Source: 2-02-FULL-66-14 sp037443705
GTDB lineage: Bacteria; Pseudomonadota; Gammaproteobacteria; Burkholderiales; SG8-39
DNA: 64,000 nt
Assembly: GCA_037443705.1 (NCBI GenBank)
Contig: JBBINV010000009.1
Location: 10,963 to 74,962 of the forward strand
Direction of reading: 5' to 3'
This document shows, in pieces, positions 9,282-16,307 of this stretch. The notes under the pieces were generated by a model. The model saw only the letters and a list, made by a program, of their open reading frames with translations, was not told where the DNA came from and searched no databases. The translations under genes and the position numbers were made by a program. Position 1 is the first letter of the stretch. Every line of letters starts with the position of its first letter.

Positions 9282-9365
9282 TTACGTGCCGGCGAAGCTC
9301 CTCGTCCCGCGAGTTGATCCGTTGGAAGAGCCCCGCCTGCCGGTACAGCCTCGATCGCCTCTCAC
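9282..9365 (-). CDS. Putative 27-residue leader peptide with a near-perfect ribosome site
   Basis: A GTG-started ORF of 27 codons rich in Gly, Arg, Ser and Thr. Seven bases before the GTG lies GGAGG, within a 15-16 base stretch (about 9366-9381) complementary to the whole 3' tail of 16S rRNA. Such an extended match is rare and predicts very strong ribosome loading. The ORF stops 23 bases before the terminator hairpin in front of the MFS gene. Coding status rests only on this arrangement; the peptide resembles nothing I know. The same bases read in another frame also give an open stretch that ends in an ATGA overlap with the MFS gene, which is an alternative. Confidence 0.35.
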   Translation of the reverse strand: MRGDRGCTGRRGSSNGSTRGTRSFAGT

Positions 9366-9369
9366 TGGA

Positions 9370-9573
9370 TCACCTCCTTTCGTGGTTGCCAGGCCTCAGT
9401 CTACCAGAGACGCTCGAGACCTCCGCCAGCAGCTCGCCCATGGTGCGGTCGGCCCACTGCTCGGGGTCATCGTCGATCCGCGCATTGCCGCGCGCGACCA
9501 GCTCCGGCGCGACCTTGTGCCGCCCGCAGTAGTCCTGCCAGTACTGCTTGACCTCCTCCGAGCTCATCTTCAT
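9370..9573 (-). CDS. Small hypothetical protein
   Basis: A 67-residue ORF from the ATG at 9573, which has GGAG six bases upstream; another ATG at 9585 is in frame. The sequence is hydrophilic and reads like real protein: SSEEVKQYWQDYCGRHK, then VAPELVARGNARIDDDPEQW. It has one Cys, no membrane segment and no motif I recognise. It begins right at the break point where the M20 peptidase remnant stops, so it may be the tail of a rearranged gene. Its stop codon lies inside the strong ribosome site of the leader ORF downstream, so the two would be translationally coupled. Confidence 0.45.
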   Translation of the reverse strand: MKMSSEEVKQYWQDYCGRHKVAPELVARGNARIDDDPEQWADRTMGELLAEVSSVSGRLRPGNHERR

Positions 9574-9590
9574 GCGGATCTCCATGCTCT

Positions 9591-10071
9591 ATCGCGCCCG
9601 CGCGCCCGAGGAGCGCGCGCTGCCGCGCGAGATGCGCCGAGCCGATGCAGCCCCCTGCTCGCCCACGGCAAGGACGAGGACGATTCCAGGGGTATTCGTC
9701 AATTTCCCGGCAAAGCTTCGGGCGGCCGTCAGTACTGCGGCCACCCCTGCTTTCATGCCGGAGGAGCCGCGTCCGTAGGGCCGGCCGCCGTCGGTCTCGC
9801 CCGCGAACGGGTCCTTCGTCCAGGGGCGCGAGCCCAGCGGCACCACGTCCAGGTGCCCGGTGAGGCAGAGCGGCGCGCGGTCCTCGCGTCCGCCCGGCCG
9901 GGCGATGACGCTGGTTCTGCTCTCTTCGAAATCGAAAAACCCGACGAAAAAACCCCATTCCTGCAGCATCGCCCCGGCATGGCGCGCGCAATCCCGTTCG
10001 CGGCCCGGGGGGTTCACGGTTTCGAAACGGAGCAGCGATTTCGTGAGGGCGACGGCGTCGGGGGTGTCCAT
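9591..10071 (-). pseudogene. Remnant of an M20 metallopeptidase (ArgE/DapE-like), frameshifted and 3'-truncated
   Basis: The first 130 codons match M20 amidohydrolases that remove acyl groups from amino acids or peptides: KSLLRFETVNPPG at the start, then LTGHLDVVPLG holding the zinc-binding His and Asp, then YGRGSSGMKAG. The normal Asp of the GRGxxDMK motif is Ser here. After VLAVGEQG the frame breaks in a run of five C bases (9651-9655). The continuation IGSAHLARQRALLGRAGAI is readable in another frame and then stops matching near 9590. About 60 per cent of a normal 380-430 residue enzyme is gone, including the dimerisation domain and later zinc ligands. Not functional. Confidence 0.8.
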
Positions 10072-10104
10072 GGGTGCGATGATACGGCCTCCAAAGGAGG
10101 TGGT

Positions 10105-10157
10105 AATTGGGGTCAGACTCGACTTTGTGGGACGTAAAGTCGAGTCTGACCCCAATT
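10105..10157. repeat. Perfect 22-bp palindrome, GGGGTCAGACTCG family (family B)
   Basis: Perfect 22-base arms (left arm begins AATTGGGGTCAGACTCG) around a 9-base loop. Longer relatives are at 29355-29429 and 49639-49699. The element sits between the M20 remnant and the DUF1330 gene. It could fold as a strong hairpin in RNA of either strand. Elements with this core are widespread in Proteobacteria and are associated with REP-type tyrosine transposases; none is encoded in the window. Confidence 0.85.
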
Positions 10158-10175
10158 TCCCACAAGGAGGAGACC

Positions 10176-10469
10176 ATGGCCAAAGCCTACTGGGTGGTGT
10201 GCTATCACGCGATCAGGGACCCCGAAAAGCTCGCCGCGTACGCGAAGATCGCCGGGCCCGCGATCCAGGCTGCGGGAGGGAAGTTCCTCGTGCGCGGCAG
10301 TCCCGCGAAGACCTACGAAAAAGGGCTGATGCAGCGCACGGTGGTGACCGAGTACGAGAGCCTCGAAAAGGCGATCGCCGCGCATGACAGCCCCGGGTAC
10401 CAGGAGGCGCTGCGCGTGCTCGGCGACGCCGTCGACCGGGACCTCCGCATCGTGGAAGGCGTGTCCTAG
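10176..10469 (+). CDS. DUF1330 family protein
   Basis: Small cytoplasmic protein of 97 residues with the DUF1330 pattern: KAYWVVCYHAIRDPEKLAAY at the start, GGKFLVRG in the middle and the closing strand after SPGYQEALRVLGDA. The fold is a dimeric alpha/beta (ferredoxin-like) barrel; no enzyme activity is established for the family. A ribosome site AGGAGG lies 6 bases before the ATG at 10176. It directly follows the palindrome at 10105-10157 and precedes an enolase remnant, so it is an intact gene in a decayed neighbourhood. Confidence 0.88.
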   Translation: MAKAYWVVCYHAIRDPEKLAAYAKIAGPAIQAAGGKFLVRGSPAKTYEKGLMQRTVVTEYESLEKAIAAHDSPGYQEALRVLGDAVDRDLRIVEGVS

Positions 10470-10485
10470 GCCGCAGGCCGCGTCC

Positions 10486-10781
10486 GTGAGAATCGCCGCA
10501 ATCGAAACCTGCGTCCTCACGGTTCCCACGCCGAAGCCGGTGGCGCCCGATTTTCCGCACCACAAGCTCGTGGTGGCGCAGATCGCAACCGGCGAGGCCG
10601 AGCCCCCGGCGTGCGCCTGATGGTCGACGTCAAGCAGAAGCTCGATGTCCCCGGCAATGTCCGCCAAGCCGCGTTCCTCGAGGAATTCGACCTCCTCGGG
10701 TACGAAGGGCCCGTGCTCGCCGGCGACATTGCCGCATGCGCCGAAGTCGCAAGGTCGATAGAGAAGTACCGCAGCGCCTGA
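10486..10781 (+). pseudogene. Remnant of an enolase-superfamily (mandelate racemase/muconate lactonising type) gene
   Basis: The 5' part encodes IAAIETCVLTVPTPKPV and HHKLVVAQIAT, typical of the N-terminal capping domain of this superfamily. After a junction near 10600 another frame reads RLMVDVKQKLD and FLEEFDLLGYEGPVLAGDIA. This is recognisably the barrel region normally written LMVDANQ and EEFDLLWYEDPV-DDI. About 150 codons between the two parts are deleted, and metal-binding acidic residues have changed to Gly. Only about 295 bases remain of a gene usually near 1.1 kb. Non-functional. Confidence 0.72.
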
Positions 10782-10796
10782 CCCAGAAAGGACCCG

Positions 10797-11573
10797 ATGG
10801 ACGAACTTCTTTACGAGGTACGCGACGGCATCGCGACGATCACCTTCAACCGCCCGCACGCGAGGAACGCGCTCACCTTCGCGATGTACGATCGCCTCGC
10901 GGACATCTGCGCGGCCGCGAACGAGAACCGGTCGCTGCGCGCGATCGTGCTCACCGGCGCGGGCGACAAGGCGTTCGCCGCGGGCACCGACATCTCGCAG
11001 TTCCGCACGTTCCAAAAGGACCGGGACGCGCTCGACTACGAAGCACGGATCGACCGGTCGCTCGGCGCGCTCGAGCGCTGCCGCGTGCCCACGATCGCCG
11101 CGATCCAGGGCGCGTGCACCGGCGGCGGCGCAGGGATCGCCGCGTGCTGCGACCTGCGAATCGCCGCGAAGGGAGCGCGCTTCGGCTTTCCGGTGGCGCG
11201 CACGCTCGGCAACTGCCTCTCGATGTCCAACTACGCGCGCCTCGCCGCGCTGCTCGGGCCCGCGCGGGTCAAGGACATCATCTTCCGCGCGCGGCTGGTG
11301 CAAGCCGAGGAAGCGCTCCGGATCGGCCTCGTGACCGAGCTGGTGGAGGACGGCGCCGCGCTCGCGAGCCGCGCCGCCGCCCTTGCGGCCGAAGTCGCGG
11401 GCCACGCGCCGCTCACGCTCCAGGCGACCAAGGAAGCGCTCTACCGCCTTCGCCCGAAGATCCCGCACGGCGAAGGCGACGACCTCGTCCTCATGTGCTA
11501 CATGAGCGAGGACTTCCGCGAGGGGATGGACGCGTTCCTCGCCAAGCGCAACCCCGTCTGGAAGGGCCGCTAG
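10797..11573 (+). CDS. Enoyl-CoA hydratase/isomerase family protein
   Basis: Crotonase-fold protein of 258 residues acting on an acyl-CoA. Seen: the CoA-binding opening ITFNRPHARNALT, the first oxyanion-hole loop FAAGTDISQF, and the second GACTGGGAGIAACCDLRIAA. In true hydratases a Glu follows the Pro in the tract after CDLRIA; here it reads FGFPVARTLG, so that acid is missing. The enzyme may be an isomerase, hydrolase or other crotonase rather than a hydratase. A ribosome site AGAAAGGA precedes the ATG. It is the only intact gene between two remnants. Confidence 0.88.
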   Translation: MDELLYEVRDGIATITFNRPHARNALTFAMYDRLADICAAANENRSLRAIVLTGAGDKAFAAGTDISQFRTFQKDRDALDYEARIDRSLGALERCRVPTIAAIQGACTGGGAGIAACCDLRIAAKGARFGFPVARTLGNCLSMSNYARLAALLGPARVKDIIFRARLVQAEEALRIGLVTELVEDGAALASRAAALAAEVAGHAPLTLQATKEALYRLRPKIPHGEGDDLVLMCYMSEDFREGMDAFLAKRNPVWKGR

Positions 11574-11582
11574 GAAAACAGA

Positions 11583-11613
11583 GCTGTCGCCCCCGCGAAA
11601 GCGGAGACCCAGC
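11583..11613. repeat. Single REP-like arm (family A)
   Basis: The stretch CCCCGCGAAAGCGGAGACCC just after the crotonase stop codon is one arm of the element seen paired at 2838-2907. No convincing second arm is nearby. It abuts the 3' end of the chimeric remnant on the other strand. Confidence 0.65.
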
Positions 11614-12114
11614 TCACGTTTTCGGTTTCCAAAGCCCCGTCATCCGCCCCTCGGGGTCGGTGAAGAGCGAGAACCAGCCCATGCCGGGAACTTCCTGCTC
11701 TTGCACGTGGATCTTCCCTCCGGCGGCTACGATCTTCTTGCGGTATGCGGCGAGGTCGTCGACGGCGACGTAGAAGAGCATGTTCCCGGGCCAAGGCCCC
11801 TCGCGTTGCGGCTTCAGGATCCCGCCCCCGATGCCCATTGCGCTGCCTGTATCGACGAGGCGGTAATCGAGTTCGACATTGTGCCGGAAACAGGACCCGG
11901 TCGGCGGCGAGGCCGGGCGCGATGCGGCCGCGATCCCGATGCCGCAGTTGCCGAGCACGACCGAGGTCACGCCGTGCCGGCTCGAGGGCGTCGCCACTCC
12001 GTCCCAGCAGATCTGCGCGCGCTGGTGCGTGTGCGGGTCGATGAATCCCGGCGCTACCGCCAGGCCGTCGGCGTCGATGACGGTGCCGTGGCGGATCAGA
12101 GGATCGGGCGCCAT
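11614..12114 (-). pseudogene. Chimera: fragment of an N-acyl-D-amino-acid deacylase joined to the C-terminal part of a VOC protein
   Basis: Open frame of 166 codons made of two unrelated pieces. The first 65 residues look like a D-aminoacylase of the amidohydrolase superfamily: a start around LIRHGTVID, then ADGLAVAPGFIDPHTHQRAQ with the metal-binding HxH, then GVTSVVLGNCGIGIA. About 30 codons between TVID and ADG are missing, as if deleted between two short VID repeats. From about residue 80 the protein is the second half of a glyoxalase-like VOC protein (YVAVDDLAAYRKKIVAAGGK, PGMGWFSLFTDPEGR), lacking its first 40 residues. Neither enzyme can work. The frame stays open, so a fusion product could still be made. 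Confidence 0.75.
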
Positions 12115-12152
12115 GGCAAAATCATACCGTCACGCGCGAAACGGGAGACCGA

Positions 12153-13019
12153 GTGGACGAATGGTCGGAGCACGGCGATCGGCCTTTGCTGAGACCCGAG
12201 GAGCGCTCGTACCTCTGGCCCGCGGTGGCGCTCGTGGCCGCGCTGGTTCTCGCGGGGATCGGCGTCTGGTACCTGCGCCAGGGCGCGCCGGAGACGCCTG
12301 CGCAGGTCAAAGCCCCGCCTTCACCCCCGCCGCCCATGGCGGAAACCGCTCCGCCACCGAAGCCGGCGATCCGGTTCCCGCTCCCCGGGCTCGAGCCGGA
12401 GGCCGCGAAGTCGCTCCCCACGCTCGAGAACAGCGACTCGCAGCTCAGGCAATGGCTCGCCGAGCTGATCGGCGAGAAGGCGTTCGCCGATCTTTTCGTC
12501 GCCGAAGGGATCGTGCGGCGGATCGTGGCGACCGTTGACAACCTGCCGCGCGAAAAGGCGCCGCGGCGCACGTTTCCGCTCGACCCGGTCAAGGGCGCGT
12601 TCGCATCGAGCGGAAGCGGCGAAACGCTCATGGTCGGCCCGGCGAATTCGGCGCGCTACGCGGCGCACGTGCGCGTGATGGAAGCGCTCGATGCGCGCGC
12701 GCTCGTCCGGATCTATGTGCGCGCGTATCCGCTCTTCCAGCGCGCCTACGAGGAGCTCGGCTTCCCCGGCAGGCACTTCAACGATCGCCTGATGGAAGCG
12801 ATCGACGACCTCCTCGCCGCGCCGGAGCCGAAGGACCCGCCCAAGCTCCTGCGGCCGAAGGTGCTCTACGAGTACGCCGATCCGGACCTCGAGACGCGCT
12901 CCGCCGGGCAGAAGATCCTGATCCGCATCGGCGCCGGGAACGCCGCGCGCGTGAAGAAGAAGCTCGCCGAGATCCGGCGCGAGCTTCTCGCGGCAAGCGG
13001 GGGCGGCGCCGCCCGGTAG
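12153..13019 (+). CDS. DUF3014 family membrane-anchored protein
   Basis: Protein of 288 residues with one N-terminal membrane helix (about 20-42, after a short cytoplasmic tail). A Pro-rich linker (about 50-72) and a periplasmic DUF3014 domain follow. Typical tracts are LENSDSQLRQWLAELIG, IVRRIVATVDNLPREK, RIYVRAYPLFQRAYEELGFP and VLYEYADPDLETRSAGQKILIRIG. Function of the family is unknown. The start is a GTG at 12153 after GGGAGACC; no in-frame ATG lies upstream. It is transcribed away from the chimeric remnant. Confidence 0.87.
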   Translation: MDEWSEHGDRPLLRPEERSYLWPAVALVAALVLAGIGVWYLRQGAPETPAQVKAPPSPPPPMAETAPPPKPAIRFPLPGLEPEAAKSLPTLENSDSQLRQWLAELIGEKAFADLFVAEGIVRRIVATVDNLPREKAPRRTFPLDPVKGAFASSGSGETLMVGPANSARYAAHVRVMEALDARALVRIYVRAYPLFQRAYEELGFPGRHFNDRLMEAIDDLLAAPEPKDPPKLLRPKVLYEYADPDLETRSAGQKILIRIGAGNAARVKKKLAEIRRELLAASGGGAAR

Positions 13020-13043
13020 GCTGACTTGTGGGAACATGGGTCT

Positions 13044-13277
13044 GTGAAGACCACCGTGGAACTCCCCGATATCCTCCTGGAGCGCATCAAGCTGCGCGCC
13101 GTGCACCACAGGCGCGAGCTCAAGGACGAGATCGCTACGCTGCTGGAAGCTGCGCTCGCACAGGCAAGCACGCACGACGCAGCAGCGCGCCAGCCGCCGA
13201 AACCGGTGCGCCTGCGCGGCCGTAAGCCCCTCACGCTGCGCGAAATCGAATCCGCAATCCGCGGGGGCTGTGCGTAA
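13044..13277 (+). CDS. VapB/ribbon-helix-helix-like antitoxin, apparently without toxin
   Basis: A 77-residue protein starting (GTG) with VKTTVELPDILLERIKLRA, the typical opening of ribbon-helix-helix antitoxins that bind their own operator as dimers. A basic, Pro-rich tail follows. The usual partner, a PIN-domain VapC gene a few bases downstream, is not there: the next gene is an esterase 12 bases on. So this is an orphan antitoxin or a plain RHH regulator. A TTG 18 bases upstream is an alternative start. Confidence 0.65.
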   Translation: MKTTVELPDILLERIKLRAVHHRRELKDEIATLLEAALAQASTHDAAARQPPKPVRLRGRKPLTLREIESAIRGGCA

Positions 13278-13289
13278 CCCCAGCCTCGA

Positions 13290-14324
13290 ATGGCGCTGAA
13301 GCGACCCCGAGGCCCCGCCGGCACGCTGGTCGTGCTCGAGCACGACTCCAGGATCCTGCGCGGCAACCCGCTCGGCGACCCGCACGTGCGCAGGCTCGGC
13401 GTGTGGCTGCCCCCGCAATACAGCCTGGTCCCGTACCGCCGCTTTCCGGTTCTCTACGATCTCGTGGGCTTCACCGGCTCGGGCCTCTCGCACACGGGCT
13501 GGAAGCCCTTCGGCGACAACGTGCCCGAGCGCGCCGCGCGCCTCATCCGCGAAGGAAAGATGGGGCCGGCGATCCTCGTCTTCCCCGACTGCTTCACCGC
13601 GCTCGGCGGCAACCAGTACGTCAACTCCTCCGCGATCGGCGACTACGCCGACTACCTCACGCGCGAGCTGATTCCGTTCGTGGACCGCGAGTTCCGCACC
13701 CTCGCCTCGCGCGAGCACCGCGGCTGCTTCGGCAAGTCCTCGGGCGGCTACGGCGCGATGCTGCACGGCATGAAGTACGCGCGCTACTGGGGCGCGATCG
13801 CCAACCACTCGGGCGACGCCTACTTCGAGTTCGTCTACGGGCACGACTGGCCGAACACGCTCAACGAGCTTGCGAAATACAAGAGCAAGGGAGACCGCAT
13901 CCGCGCGTTCCTCAAGGCGGTCTGGAAGAAGGAAAAACTCTCCGGCGCGGAGACGCACTGCCTCATGAACCTGTGCATGGCGGCGACCTACGATCCGGAT
14001 CCGCGTGCGCCGAACGGCTTCCGGGTGCCGTTCGATCTCGACACGGGCGAGCGGATCCCGGAACGCTGGCGCGCCTGGCGGCGCCACGATCCGATCAACC
14101 TCGTCTCGCGATACCGGGCGAATCTGAGGAACCTGCGCGGCATCTACATCGACTGCGGCTCGCGCGACCAGTACCACATCCACTACGGCAGCCGGATCCT
14201 CTCCCGGCGACTCGCGCAGGCGCGCATCCGGCACACCTACGAGGAGTTCGACGACAACCACTCCGACATCGACTACCGGATGGACCGGAGCCTGCCGTTC
14301 CTGTACCGGGCCTTGAAGCCCTGA
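13290..14324 (+). CDS. Putative esterase (alpha/beta hydrolase, esterase D/enterochelin-esterase type)
   Basis: Cytoplasmic protein of 344 residues with the serine-hydrolase elbow GKSSGGYGA (nucleophile near residue 151), preceded by DREFRTLASREHRGCFG as in the putative esterase family. Near the end, EEFDDNHSDIDYR supplies a likely catalytic His and an acid. A signal peptide is not visible. The family includes carbohydrate esterases, feruloyl esterases and siderophore esterases, so the substrate is open. It lies between the RHH protein and a methyltransferase gene on the same strand. Confidence 0.8.
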   Translation: MALKRPRGPAGTLVVLEHDSRILRGNPLGDPHVRRLGVWLPPQYSLVPYRRFPVLYDLVGFTGSGLSHTGWKPFGDNVPERAARLIREGKMGPAILVFPDCFTALGGNQYVNSSAIGDYADYLTRELIPFVDREFRTLASREHRGCFGKSSGGYGAMLHGMKYARYWGAIANHSGDAYFEFVYGHDWPNTLNELAKYKSKGDRIRAFLKAVWKKEKLSGAETHCLMNLCMAATYDPDPRAPNGFRVPFDLDTGERIPERWRAWRRHDPINLVSRYRANLRNLRGIYIDCGSRDQYHIHYGSRILSRRLAQARIRHTYEEFDDNHSDIDYRMDRSLPFLYRALKP

Positions 14325-14341
14325 TTCGCGGAGCCGCCCGC

Positions 14342-15118
14342 ATGCCGCTGACCCGCCGCACCTCCCTCACCCTCTTCCTCGCCGCGCTCCTCGCCCCCGC
14401 GTTCGCGCAGGCCCCCGCGCGGTCCGCCTTCGAGCCGAAGTCCGGCCAGGCGGGCAAGGACGTCGTCTGGGTGCCGACTCCGCAAAAACTCGTCGACACG
14501 ATGCTCGACATGGCGAAGGTGACCCGGCGAGACTACGTCATCGACCTCGGCTCCGGCGACGGCCGCATGGTGATCACCGCCGCGAAGCGCGGCGCGCGCG
14601 CGCTCGGCGTCGAGTACAACCCGGACATGGTGAAGCTCTCCCGGCAGAACGCCGAAAAGGAAGGCGTCGCCGCGAAGGCCCGGTTCGCAAAGGCGGACCT
14701 CTTCGAGACCGACCTCTCCGAGGCGAGCGTCGTCACCCTGTTCCTGCTGCCGGACATCAACCTGAAGCTGCGCCCGAAGCTGCTCGCCCTCAGGCCCGGC
14801 ACGCGCGTCGTCTCCAACACCTTCACCATGGGCGACTGGAAAGCCGACCGGGAGACCACGCTCGAGAGCGAAGACTGCGCCGGCTCGTGGTGCACGGCGC
14901 TGCTGTGGATCGTGCCCGCCAGGGTCGCGGGCACCCACAGCGTGCCGCAGGGCGAGCTGACGCTGGAGCAGCAGTACCAGATGCTCACCGGTACTCTGCG
15001 CACCGATGGCAAGACCGTGCCGGTACGAGGCAAGGTGCGCGGCGAAGAGGTCGTCCTCGTCGCTGGCGGTCACCGGTATCGCGGCCGCGTGAACGGCGGG
15101 ACGCTGGAACTTCGCTAG
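14342..15118 (+). CDS. SAM-dependent methyltransferase with a signal peptide
   Basis: A 258-residue class I methyltransferase. The SAM-binding core is clear: DYVIDLGSGDGRMVITAAKRGA (motif I), LGVEYNPDMV (acidic end of strand 2), then ARFAKADLFETDL. Unusually, the protein starts with a convincing export signal, TSLTLFLAALLAPAFAQA, so the mature enzyme would be periplasmic, where SAM is not expected. Similar exported methyltransferase-like proteins occur in Proteobacteria, with no known role. The C-terminal 60 residues form a beta-rich tail. The start at 14342 is 17 bases after the esterase stop. Confidence 0.82.
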   Translation: MPLTRRTSLTLFLAALLAPAFAQAPARSAFEPKSGQAGKDVVWVPTPQKLVDTMLDMAKVTRRDYVIDLGSGDGRMVITAAKRGARALGVEYNPDMVKLSRQNAEKEGVAAKARFAKADLFETDLSEASVVTLFLLPDINLKLRPKLLALRPGTRVVSNTFTMGDWKADRETTLESEDCAGSWCTALLWIVPARVAGTHSVPQGELTLEQQYQMLTGTLRTDGKTVPVRGKVRGEEVVLVAGGHRYRGRVNGGTLELR

Positions 15119-15123
15119 CAATC

Positions 15124-16188
15124 ATGCCTGCCTTGGATTGGTCCGGCGCCGAAGCGGTGCTCCGTATCGCCCTCGCCGCGCTCGGGATATTCGTGGCGCT
15201 CCTTTCGGGCTTCGCGCTGCGCGCGCGGCCTGCCGCGCGCGCGTTTGCGGCGCTCTGCGCGCTCTGCACCGCTGCGTACGCGATCTGCACCGGCGGAGCG
15301 TTTCCTTCTGTCATTCTGCTCTTTCTCTGCGCCGCGCTCCCCGCCGCCTTCTGGGCGTTCGCCAACGCGTGGTTCGACGACGAGTTCCCTGCGGACGCAC
15401 GCGCCTGGCCGGTGATCGCGGCCACGGGCGCACTGGGCCTCGCCGGCGGCCCGTTCGACATCGCGCGGCGCCTGATTGCCCTCGCACTGGCCGCGCACGC
15501 GCTGTTCGTTCTCTGGCGCGGGCGACGCAGCGATCTTGTGGAAGAGCGCCTTGGCGCGCGCCGCGCGGCGCTCTGGATCGCCGGCGCGTACGTGATCGGC
15601 GTGCTCGCGGTGGAGCTCTGGACCGGCGGCGCGCAGGTTCCGGCGTGGGTGCAGGCGCTCAACCTCGGCGCGATCTGGCTCGTAACCGCGGCTGCTGCGA
15701 TCACGCTGACGCGGTGGGACTTGAGGGAACCCGCGGAGCCGTCATTCCTGCGAAAGCGGGAATCCATGGATCTGGGTCCCCGATTGAATCGCTCGGGGGC
15801 GACGACCGTTCGCGGGAATGACGAAGCAGCGGCCACACGGCCCATACCCGCGGACGAAAAGCTCCTCGCCGCCCTCGAGCGCACGATGCGCGAGGAGCAC
15901 CTGTACCGGCAGGAAGGGCTCACGATCGCCGCGCTCGCGAAGCACCTCGGGACGCAGGAGCATCGCCTGCGGCACGCGATCAACAAGGGCCTCGGGTACC
16001 GCAATTTCAACGAGTATCTGCACCGCTACCGGCTGGAGGAGGTCGCCGAGCGGCTGAAGCGCGCGGAGGACGCGCACCTGCCGATCCTCACGCTCGCGCT
16101 GGAAGCCGGCTACGCCTCGATCGGGCCGTTCAACCGCGCCTTCAAGGCACGCTACGGGGTGACGCCGAGCGCTTTCCGGTCCGGCTGA
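15124..16188 (+). CDS. Membrane AraC-family regulator carrying an in-frame REP insertion
   Basis: Protein of 354 residues. The first 200 form about seven membrane helices; the last 110 are an AraC-type double helix-turn-helix (EGLTIAALAKHLGTQEHRLR and ILTLALEAGYASIGPFNRAF, then YGVTPSAFR). Membrane-linked AraC regulators of this layout respond to unknown membrane or periplasmic signals. Between the two parts, residues about 206-234 (for example SFLRKRESM and TTVRGNDE) are the translation of a REP-like palindrome at 15740-15823. It is 84 bases long, so the frame is kept. The gene begins 5 bases after the methyltransferase stop codon. Confidence 0.87.
   Translation: MPALDWSGAEAVLRIALAALGIFVALLSGFALRARPAARAFAALCALCTAAYAICTGGAFPSVILLFLCAALPAAFWAFANAWFDDEFPADARAWPVIAATGALGLAGGPFDIARRLIALALAAHALFVLWRGRRSDLVEERLGARRAALWIAGAYVIGVLAVELWTGGAQVPAWVQALNLGAIWLVTAAAAITLTRWDLREPAEPSFLRKRESMDLGPRLNRSGATTVRGNDEAAATRPIPADEKLLAALERTMREEHLYRQEGLTIAALAKHLGTQEHRLRHAINKGLGYRNFNEYLHRYRLEEVAERLKRAEDAHLPILTLALEAGYASIGPFNRAFKARYGVTPSAFRSG
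15740..15823. repeat. REP-like inverted pair inside a coding sequence (family A)
   Basis: Arms CGTCATTCCTGCGAAAGCGG and CGTTCGCGGGAATGACG flank about 47 bases. The whole element is 84 bases, a multiple of three, and lies in the linker between the membrane and DNA-binding parts of the AraC-type protein. It is related to the copies at 2838-2907 and 11583-11613. Confidence 0.82.
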
Positions 16189-16307
16189 TTTCGAATTCGG
16201 CCGCAGTCTTTCGGAATCGGCGCGGTTTCGCGCGGAATCGGCGCGCCGGGACGCGCGCAGGCCGGCACCGTGAGGGCTCCTTTTTCTTTCTGCCTTGGGA
16301 GCACCCG

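Noticed and set aside
9366..9381. Sequence identical to the 3' end of 16S rRNA (GGATCACCTCC and flanks)
   Set aside because: No other 16S similarity beside it. It works as a very strong ribosome site on the minus strand, so it is not an rRNA gene fragment.
9370..9381. Read-through of the small ORF stop into the following frame up to the MFS start
   Set aside because: The extended frame passes through the terminator hairpin and its last third looks non-coding. The leader/attenuator reading explains the bases better, though I keep it as an alternative in the leader entry.
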